From Thermoplasmata archaeon (GTDB lineage Archaea; Thermoplasmatota; Thermoplasmata; Lutacidiplasmatales; UBA184), in the NCBI GenBank assembly GCA_021796385.1, contig JAJYXQ010000065.1:1-44976 (forward strand): 44,976 bases of DNA, written 5' to 3'. The notes beneath the pieces are model-generated. The model did no database searches and was not told the DNA's origin. It worked only from the letters and a program-made list of their open reading frames with translations. This document shows, one piece after another, positions 7,756 through 14,762 of this stretch; the stretch's first letter is position 1, and each line of letters opens with the position of its first letter. The position numbers were made by a program, and so were the translations under genes.

Positions 7756-10700
7756 CTAGAACCAACCTCGTCCGGAACGAGGGGGTCGGCGTGCCGCGGG
7801 AGCGCCGGCGGACGAACCCGTATGCGGGCCTTTTCCGAGTCTGCCTCGCCGTTGGAGAAGAACGAGGACCGCAGCGATCACGACGACGACGATCACGATG
7901 GCGATGACCGCGACCTCGAGGAGGAAGCCGCTGCTGGAGCCCGAGCCTCCTCCACCCCCGGGAGGGGTCCCGTTTGCGGCGGTCACCTGGATGTGGGCCG
8001 TCGCCCGGCGTACCGTGCCATTGAGGGATGCATTGACGTAGAGGGTGACGTTGCCGGTCCCGGAGCCGGCGGTGAAGAGGATGCTGTTTCCCTTTGTGGC
8101 GTTGAGCGTGCCCAAGTGGCCGGTCACTCCCCAAGAATAATTCACCACGGGGCACACGGACGAGCACTGGGGGGTTGCGGTGAAGGCCTGGGATGTTCCC
8201 GCCTTCACGGAGATGCTGGACGGGGACACCGCGACGCTTGTGAGGTTGACGGGCGGCGTGGTCGGAGCGACGTTGACGGGGAGGCTCTGCGTCACCGTGG
8301 AGACCCCATCAGAGCCCGAGGCGAGGAGGGTGAAGGTTCCGGATGTGTAGATGTGCTGGACGCTTCCCGAGGCCCCTAGCCCGTTATCCGTGGTCGAGTC
8401 GCCGAAGGCGAGGTCAACGGAGTATCCTGCGCCCGCTCCGCCGGTGAGGTTCCACTGGATGGTGACCGAGAGCGGGGAAACCCCGCTGGTCGGGCTCGCC
8501 TGGAGCTTGAGGACGAGGGGAGGGTTCACGGTGATGATCGCCTGGACGAGGACCGTGGCCCCGGAAGCATCCGTTGCGGTGGCGTTCACCTGGTAGAGGC
8601 CCGAGGTGTTGAACACATAGGTCGCGGCCGGTCCCGCAAGGTTGGGCTTTCCGGCGGAGGTCCAGTGGACCGTACCGTACGGGGAGACGCCCCCCGAGAG
8701 TTGCAGCGTGAAGTGTAGCGTGGCGGGTGCATCGGCGACGGTGCCGTTGCCGTAGATGGTACCCTGGAGGAGGGGGGTGACGGCAGCGAGGGTCATCTGT
8801 CCCGAGAGATTTTCCCCGGCCACGACCATCTTGGCTCCGGCGATCCCGGTGACCGGTGTCCCGGTCCAGTTCCGGCCGATCGAGGGGGTGAGATCGTCCA
8901 AACGGCTGTTGGCCCCGGAACCGATGAGGGCCACGGGAACGTCGGGGGCGCTCGGGGACTCGTTGCCGTAGCCCCCGAGCGCGAACCCTTGCGGGGACAC
9001 GGCAAGGGAGCTAAGACCGATGATCGTGATCGGCGAGGTATAGAAGACGGAGAGGAGCGCCGGCTGCGAGGGGGTCCAGGACTCGACCTCGGAGCCGTTG
9101 AGGACCCAGAAGGCGGTCCCGTTCCACCCTCCCCCTTCTTGACCCGAAAGGGAAGGGGGGGATGGACCCAGGGTCGCTGTCACGTTCTCGAAGAGCTTGG
9201 TGGAGGAGGCGTTGAAGTACCAGATGTCACCGGTGCCATTGCCCGAGATCCCGCCGAGCAGTGCGGTACCCGGCGCTCCCGGGACGATGTCCCCGAGGCC
9301 GAAGCTCATGGTGGCGAGCGCCGAGGACAAGTTCGTCCAGGAACCGCTCGAGGCGGAGTACTGGAAGAGCCCCGCCGCTCCGGAGAACAGCGTGCCTCCG
9401 GCCCAGAGCGAACCGTTGACCGCAGCGAGCGTATTGGTAAAGCCCCTGCCGGGGACGGTGGGCAGGAGGGTGAGCGGACCCGAGGTCGCTGTATTGTAGG
9501 CGACCACATAGGTCCCATCCGTGAAATAGAGGGTGGAGCCGAGGAACGTGGAGGAGGTGATCGTACCGAGGGCCACGGGCAAGGTATCCCCCAACAGCAG
9601 CGCGCTTGGAGCAGTGAGGTTGACGAGCGCCACCGCGCCGGCACTTCCATTCGTTCCGGCGATGGCGAGGAGTCCGTTCCCGGACGTGGTCGCGATCGCC
9701 CGGACGAGCCCGGAGGGCAGGCCGACGCGCAGGGCCCCACTGGTCTGGTTCCAGACGGTGAGGAAGCCCCAGCCACCCGGTGTGCTCCCGGCGACTACGA
9801 GCGATCGGGTAGAAGTCCACTCGAGCGCTGAGGGGACGAGCGAGACGTTCCAAGGGGATCTGGTCACGAGCTTCGATACCGCCCCCGTGGCGCCATCCAG
9901 ATCGGCGAGACCCGCACCTGCAGCGAGCGTGAAGTTGACACCAGTCACGGGGTCGGCGGCCGCGGCGGAGGGGGCTCCCAGCCCGGAGAGCACATTGGCC
10001 GTCTCGTTGGCGAAGGAGGGGGTTGAGAGGTCGAGCACCCCCCAGGCGTCCGGGGTGGCGCCGGGGAACCCGTGGTGATACGAAGCGAGCAGGATGTCGG
10101 CGCCGTTCACCGCGAACGGGGCCGCCGGTGATGTGAAGCTCGAGGTCGTCGGAAGGACGGTACTGAGGTTGGTGAACTTCCAAGTGCCTCCCGTGAACGC
10201 AAGGAGTCCCAGGGTGTTGCCGCTTTGGTTGGAAGTGAGGAGGAAGCCCGAACCCGTACCGATGGCGTACTCGGCGGCCCCGAACGAGGCAGGGATGGCA
10301 CCGGTCACGTTGGTGTACCCTGCGGTTGCGTTATAGACCGAGTAGAGGGTCTCCGGGGTGCTGCCGGAAGCGTTCAACCCCACGAAGAGGAGAGACGAAC
10401 CGTCCGAAGCGCCGCCCATGAGGAGCGTGAAAGAAGGAGGAGAAGCGATGGCAGAGACGGCGCCGGTGGCCGTATCGATGGTCCAGATCTCCGGGAAGGA
10501 GGCGAATTGACCGAAATGGGCATCCCAGAGGTAGACGATCGTCGGGGAAGAGGAGAGCTGCCCGTCATCGAATGCTGCCCCCGTCAATGCCCCGGTGGTG
10601 GTGGGGTTCAACTGGGAGGTGAATCCTTGGGTCGTGTCCGAGAACCCAGGAGGGCTCGACGCCGCGGTGAGGACCCCGAGCTTCGGGAGTCCCGTGGCCG

Positions 10701-11028
10701 TATCGGCACCGAGCAGTTCGTAAGAGTTCGCCGCGAGCGGAAGGATCCGGGTGAACTGCGACCAAGAGCCTCCGGCCGGGGAGGGGACCAGCTTCGATAG
10801 GTCCTGGACTGATGGGGTCGCCGAGACGTTCGTCGCAATGGGGACCGGGACGGCTTGGGGATGGTGTGGGTTGAGTGGGACTCCATGCCCGAACCACGCG
10901 CCCGTGTCCGGCGGGATGGCTACTTGGGGTAGGGGGAGGAAGAAAGCGAAGACGACCAGGGCAACGATCGCAACCCGACCGAACGAGCGTTCCCGGGGAG
11001 CCCGGGCGCTGAGCAGGGCGGGGCTCAT
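7756..11028 (-). CDS. Large cell-surface protein: propeller-like repeats, PKD/Ig-like domains, C-terminal anchor
   Basis: I place the start at the ATG at 11028, not further upstream, because this ATG overlaps the stop of the lysozyme gene in the ATGA form and is followed at once by a signal peptide (RVAIVALVVFAFFLPLPQVA). The 1090-residue product then has about 650 residues of repeated short beta segments with YLWDAHFG, FLLTSNQSG and similar motifs, suggestive of a beta-propeller. Two PKD-like domains follow (for example LQLSGGVSPYGTVHW and ISWN-type WNLTGGAGAGYSVDLAFGD) and an Ig-like domain near the end. A Gly/Ser linker leads to one transmembrane helix and a basic tail. It should sit on the cell surface. 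Translational coupling ties it to the lysozyme. Confidence 0.72.
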   Translation of the reverse strand: MSPALLSARAPRERSFGRVAIVALVVFAFFLPLPQVAIPPDTGAWFGHGVPLNPHHPQAVPVPIATNVSATPSVQDLSKLVPSPAGGSWSQFTRILPLAANSYELLGADTATGLPKLGVLTAASSPPGFSDTTQGFTSQLNPTTTGALTGAAFDDGQLSSSPTIVYLWDAHFGQFASFPEIWTIDTATGAVSAIASPPSFTLLMGGASDGSSLLFVGLNASGSTPETLYSVYNATAGYTNVTGAIPASFGAAEYAIGTGSGFLLTSNQSGNTLGLLAFTGGTWKFTNLSTVLPTTSSFTSPAAPFAVNGADILLASYHHGFPGATPDAWGVLDLSTPSFANETANVLSGLGAPSAAAADPVTGVNFTLAAGAGLADLDGATGAVSKLVTRSPWNVSLVPSALEWTSTRSLVVAGSTPGGWGFLTVWNQTSGALRVGLPSGLVRAIATTSGNGLLAIAGTNGSAGAVALVNLTAPSALLLGDTLPVALGTITSSTFLGSTLYFTDGTYVVAYNTATSGPLTLLPTVPGRGFTNTLAAVNGSLWAGGTLFSGAAGLFQYSASSGSWTNLSSALATMSFGLGDIVPGAPGTALLGGISGNGTGDIWYFNASSTKLFENVTATLGPSPPSLSGQEGGGWNGTAFWVLNGSEVESWTPSQPALLSVFYTSPITIIGLSSLAVSPQGFALGGYGNESPSAPDVPVALIGSGANSRLDDLTPSIGRNWTGTPVTGIAGAKMVVAGENLSGQMTLAAVTPLLQGTIYGNGTVADAPATLHFTLQLSGGVSPYGTVHWTSAGKPNLAGPAATYVFNTSGLYQVNATATDASGATVLVQAIITVNPPLVLKLQASPTSGVSPLSVTIQWNLTGGAGAGYSVDLAFGDSTTDNGLGASGSVQHIYTSGTFTLLASGSDGVSTVTQSLPVNVAPTTPPVNLTSVAVSPSSISVKAGTSQAFTATPQCSSVCPVVNYSWGVTGHLGTLNATKGNSILFTAGSGTGNVTLYVNASLNGTVRRATAHIQVTAANGTPPGGGGGSGSSSGFLLEVAVIAIVIVVVVIAAVLVLLQRRGRLGKGPHTGSSAGAPAARRPPRSGRGWF

Positions 11029-14000
11029 GCGGACGACGCCGGTGCAGTCGCCGTTCTCCGACGTTGGTGGTACCGAACGAACCCCACCACAGTCCCGACG
11101 ACGATGCTCAGGGCGACCCAGAGGAACCATCCCAGTCCTACGGTGACAGGCACCACCATCCCGGGAAGGAGGGCCACGGATAACGTGCGCGGGATGGAAT
11201 CCGCCGGGCCGGAAGGATGCCCGGCCGGGGAGAGGTGGTTCGCACACGACGCCGACGGGGCCGACGCCAGGTTCGAAAGGTACGCCACGAAGCAGTAGCT
11301 GCCCCCGCCGCTGGGAGCGCTGACGAGGAACTCGTACGTCCCCCAACCCATCCAGGCATTCCCTTGGGGGGTGTTGAGCGGCACTGAGACAGCGGCATCG
11401 GGGCCCTTCACTACGGCCTTCGCATTGCCGGGAGAGACCGTGGGCGGGCTCATCCCGGCGTCGATCACGAAGGGAGCAACTCCGGAGCCCTCCTCCTCGT
11501 ACGCGTCGACGAAGCCCCAGTTGTTCCAGTCGCTCTGGGTGACGGCGACGGAGAAGAGCGCACAGCCCCCATTGGCGAGCGAGCCGGTCGCCACCTGACC
11601 CAGTGGGATCGCGGTGGCCTGTGTGCACTGCGAAGTGCCGCCCCCGGCATTAACGAGGTTCACGTTGACGTGCTCACCGAGGGGAGGGGAGGCCTGGCAT
11701 CCCGTGCTCCACGCCGTCCCCGTGTCGAGGAGCGCGCTGGTCACCGAAGTGGTGCCGCTGGTGCTGGAACTACCGCACGATGAGGTGTACTTCTGGTTGA
11801 CACCACCGACGGTCACGATGACCGAGGCGTAGTTGTTGACGGACCAGCTGCCCACCGAGTACGCCGAACTCCCGATCGAGACCGTGACGGTGTACTGCGT
11901 CCCTGGCTGGAGGACGACCGCGGGGGAATTCGTGGTGAACGGGCCAAAGCTGCCTGAAGGACCGGTCACGGACATCTTCAGCGAGGCGGCGGACCATATG
12001 TTACATCCGGAGCCGCACTTCGCGGATTGCGATGTTGCGGTGAAATCGACCGGGACTCCGCTCACGCTCTGGGGGACCGCGGCCATCCCGATCATGGGAG
12101 CGGCGAGCGACTTTCCACCCATCGAGCCGAAGAAGGGTGCACTCCCGAAGCTGAACACCCCGCCGTCCGCGGCCACGAGCCAGTAGCCCTTCCCGTCGGG
12201 TGTGGAGGCCATTCCCGTCACCGGGGCATTGAGGTGCTTCCCGCCCATCGACCCATAGAACGCGGCGCTGCCGAAGCTGAACACTCCGCCATCCGCGGCC
12301 ACGAGCCAGTAGCCCTTCCCGTCGGGTGTGGCCATACCGACCACGGGGGCGGCGAGCGACTTTCCACCCATCGAGCCGTAGAAGGCCGCGCTTCCGAAGC
12401 TGAAGACACCACCATCGGAACCGACGAGCCAATAGCCCTGGCCATCGGGGAGGGCGGCCATGCCGACGATGTTGCTGACGTGGATATTCTGCCCGGGTAA
12501 GGACCCGTAGAACTTGGCGTCGCCGAAGGTGAAGACCCCGCCGTCCCCGCCAACGAGCCAGTACCCCTTCCCGTCTGGGGTCGCCGCCATTCCGACGACC
12601 GGAGCGGCCATGGACTTCCCGCCCATGGACCCGTAGAAGCTGGCATCACCGAACGCAAAGACCCCTCCGTCCGAGCCGACTAGCCAGTAGCCTTTCCCAT
12701 CTGGGGTCGCTGCCATCCCCACGATGCAGCCGTTCAGCTTCTGGCTGGCGGTCGAACCGTAGAAGCCGGCGTTGCCAAAGGTGAAGACGCCACCGTCCCC
12801 ACCGACGAGCCAATAGCCTGTGCCCACGGAAGAACTCGGAACGTTGGCCCCGTCAGGGGTGGCGGGGGAGGGGTGGATGGGGGCGGCGAGGTTCGGGCAC
12901 GAAGGCTGGGTCCCACCGCCGCCCGATGAACTGCCACCGATCACGAGGGTCGACTGGAGTTGGGACAGGTCGCCATTGAACCGGTCCACGTCCGTCGCCG
13001 TGCTGATGCCGGGCACCGAAGTGGTGCCGTACTGCCAGACGTCCCAGGAGGCCCAAGGAGCCGTCGGGGGCGAGGAAGAGTAGGGCCAAGCCATCCACAA
13101 GGGATAAGTCGTGACCGAGGAGGTGAGGCAGGAAGAGGCGTAGCTCGTGTAGGTGTAGATGATGGGTTTGACTGAGTACCCATCGTGCGTTTGGATGTAG
13201 GAGGCAACGTTGGAGGCCCAGGTGTCGACCCAGGAGGAGATCTGGGTGGCGCCGAGGTTCCCGTTGCCTGCTCCAGAGCAACCGGTCTCGATGTCGAGGG
13301 CAGGGACCAGGTAACCGGCCTTGAAGTACCCACCCGCAAAGCTCTCGAAGTAAGCGGCCTCCGTGGTGGCGGCCACGTTGTCGGGGTCGGCGAAGTCGTA
13401 GGCACCCATGATCACCCCGGCCGCCTTCCCGTTCGCCATGTCGTAGTTGAAGTCCGGGTCCTGGTAGTAGTTGCCCTGGGTCGCCTTGGCCCAGGCGAAC
13501 TTCACCCCGGAGGAGGCCACGGTCGCCCAGTTCGGCTGGTACTGGTAGCTCGATACGTCGACCCCGTTGACCGTCCCGGTGGCACCTGAGGTCACCGTGA
13601 AACTGCAGCCAGCGCCGGTGGAAGCGGAACCGCCGCCCGACGCGGTCACCGAGAGCGTCGGATCCACGGTACCCACGTTCCGATAGGTGTGGGAGACCGT
13701 AGCTCCCCCCGCTGAGGGCGATCCGTCACCGAAGTTCCAAGTGTAGCTATACGAACCCGATCCTCCCGAGGCTGACGCCGAGAACTGGACGGTCGAACCG
13801 CTCACGAAGGATCCGCCGCAATGGATCTGGGAACTCCCGATCTGGGCCGAGTAGGTGACCGAGACTGTGCCGCCGCCTCCCCCTCCCGACCCGCAGGTGA
13901 AGTTGGGGCAGGAGCTGCTCCACGAACCGAGGTAGGAAGGGATGTTGTTCGTGCCGGGCCAGTTCGGGGAGGGACAGGAGACCGGGCCGTAGCCCGGGAA

Positions 14001-14684
14001 CCCGTTCGGGACGTACTGGCAGTAGATCCCGGGTGCTTCGCTGTAGCCGAGCCACTCGTTGCCGCCGTAAGTCCCCCAGAAGCAGAACCCAGGGTACGGG
14101 CAGCCGCCCGGGGTGTTCTGGCTATCGTAGACGTACTCGGCGTGAGCCCACTTGAAGGCGCACTCTGGATTGTAGTAGATCCCGCCGAACCCGGTGCCGT
14201 AGATGTTGTAGGTACTGCAGGAACTGGGGTTGTAGAGCGTGCTGGGGGGGCCCCCGCTGTTGCAACCGCTCGGGGGGCTGTCGCAACCGAACCCTTCCTG
14301 GAGGATGCCTTCGGCGAGGCCGCCGGTGGCTCCCGGTTCGAAGTTGCTCTCGCCGTACGCCATCGAAACGAACGTGATGAGGAGGCCGTTCGAGAAGCCC
14401 GCGTCCCCGGCGCAATCGACGACGTTCTGGAGCGTGAGCTGATTGTGGTCCCCGTACAGGTACTGGTTCGGGCAAGAAGAGGATGCGACCAACGGCACGC
14501 TCGGGCTTCCGATGGCGGGTGATGAGAGGGCCCCGGCCGAGGCAAGGGCGGCCGCGGGGAGGACCATCGAGAACACCGCAAGGAGCACGAGCACCGACAC
14601 ACCGGTCCCGGCCCGCCCCACGATCGAGCGATACGGCACGGCCGTACGCAGGGGGGCCGGCCCTTCCGCTTCGAGCGATGCCAT
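11025..14684 (-). CDS. Secreted multidomain lysozyme (GH25) with PKD domain and YWLV repeats
   Basis: The 1219-residue product should cleave the glycan of bacterial peptidoglycan outside the cell. In order: signal/anchor segment (26-50); a cysteine-rich domain (about 70-265) whose SMAYGESNFEPGA region recalls lytic transglycosylase-like folds; a PKD domain (275-365, WNFGDGSPS); a GH25 muramidase domain (372-575) with the family acids in place, D376 in GVDVSSYQ, D464 and E466 in PALDIETG and D567 in DVDRF; six repeats GYWLVxxDGGVFxFGxAxFYGS (about 620-880) of a kind known from Actinobacteria; a C-terminal domain; and one transmembrane helix with a basic tail. A TATA box sits 26 bp before the ATG. 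Archaea lack murein, so the target is presumably other microbes. The repeats and GH25 domain suggest acquisition from bacteria. Confidence 0.88.
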   Translation of the reverse strand: MASLEAEGPAPLRTAVPYRSIVGRAGTGVSVLVLLAVFSMVLPAAALASAGALSSPAIGSPSVPLVASSSCPNQYLYGDHNQLTLQNVVDCAGDAGFSNGLLITFVSMAYGESNFEPGATGGLAEGILQEGFGCDSPPSGCNSGGPPSTLYNPSSCSTYNIYGTGFGGIYYNPECAFKWAHAEYVYDSQNTPGGCPYPGFCFWGTYGGNEWLGYSEAPGIYCQYVPNGFPGYGPVSCPSPNWPGTNNIPSYLGSWSSSCPNFTCGSGGGGGGTVSVTYSAQIGSSQIHCGGSFVSGSTVQFSASASGGSGSYSYTWNFGDGSPSAGGATVSHTYRNVGTVDPTLSVTASGGGSASTGAGCSFTVTSGATGTVNGVDVSSYQYQPNWATVASSGVKFAWAKATQGNYYQDPDFNYDMANGKAAGVIMGAYDFADPDNVAATTEAAYFESFAGGYFKAGYLVPALDIETGCSGAGNGNLGATQISSWVDTWASNVASYIQTHDGYSVKPIIYTYTSYASSCLTSSVTTYPLWMAWPYSSSPPTAPWASWDVWQYGTTSVPGISTATDVDRFNGDLSQLQSTLVIGGSSSGGGGTQPSCPNLAAPIHPSPATPDGANVPSSSVGTGYWLVGGDGGVFTFGNAGFYGSTASQKLNGCIVGMAATPDGKGYWLVGSDGGVFAFGDASFYGSMGGKSMAAPVVGMAATPDGKGYWLVGGDGGVFTFGDAKFYGSLPGQNIHVSNIVGMAALPDGQGYWLVGSDGGVFSFGSAAFYGSMGGKSLAAPVVGMATPDGKGYWLVAADGGVFSFGSAAFYGSMGGKHLNAPVTGMASTPDGKGYWLVAADGGVFSFGSAPFFGSMGGKSLAAPMIGMAAVPQSVSGVPVDFTATSQSAKCGSGCNIWSAASLKMSVTGPSGSFGPFTTNSPAVVLQPGTQYTVTVSIGSSAYSVGSWSVNNYASVIVTVGGVNQKYTSSCGSSSTSGTTSVTSALLDTGTAWSTGCQASPPLGEHVNVNLVNAGGGTSQCTQATAIPLGQVATGSLANGGCALFSVAVTQSDWNNWGFVDAYEEEGSGVAPFVIDAGMSPPTVSPGNAKAVVKGPDAAVSVPLNTPQGNAWMGWGTYEFLVSAPSGGGSYCFVAYLSNLASAPSASCANHLSPAGHPSGPADSIPRTLSVALLPGMVVPVTVGLGWFLWVALSIVVGTVVGFVRYHQRRRTATAPASSA

Positions 14685-14704
14685 CGGTATTTACATGGTT
14701 GCGA

Positions 14705-14713
14705 GGGTATATC
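14705..14713 (-). promoter_or_regulatory. TATA box of the lysozyme operon
   Basis: On the minus strand GATATACCC is centred about 26 bp upstream of the ATG at 14684, the spacing of a leaderless archaeal promoter. This supports the chosen start of the lysozyme gene. Confidence 0.6.
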
Positions 14714-14725
14714 AATCGACGCATC

Positions 14726-14747
14726 AAACGTAACAGAAATGTAACAG
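14726..14747 (-). promoter_or_regulatory. Two tandem 11-bp repeats upstream of the lysozyme promoter
   Basis: The plus strand reads AAACGTAACAG (14726-14736) directly followed by AAATGTAACAG (14737-14747), identical at 10 of 11 positions. The period equals one helical turn, so two protein subunits would bind the same face of the DNA. The block lies just upstream of the TATA box, where archaeal activators bind. The regulator encoded immediately upstream (14763-17612) ends in a winged helix and is the obvious candidate to bind here; that link is inference. Confidence 0.5.
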
Positions 14748-14762
14748 CTGGATGACGCTGCT

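Noticed and set aside
11029-11628. N-terminal 200-residue extension of the propeller surface protein
   Set aside because: The extension lies inside the lysozyme gene in another frame and is Arg-rich; the ATGA overlap and signal peptide show the true start at 11028.
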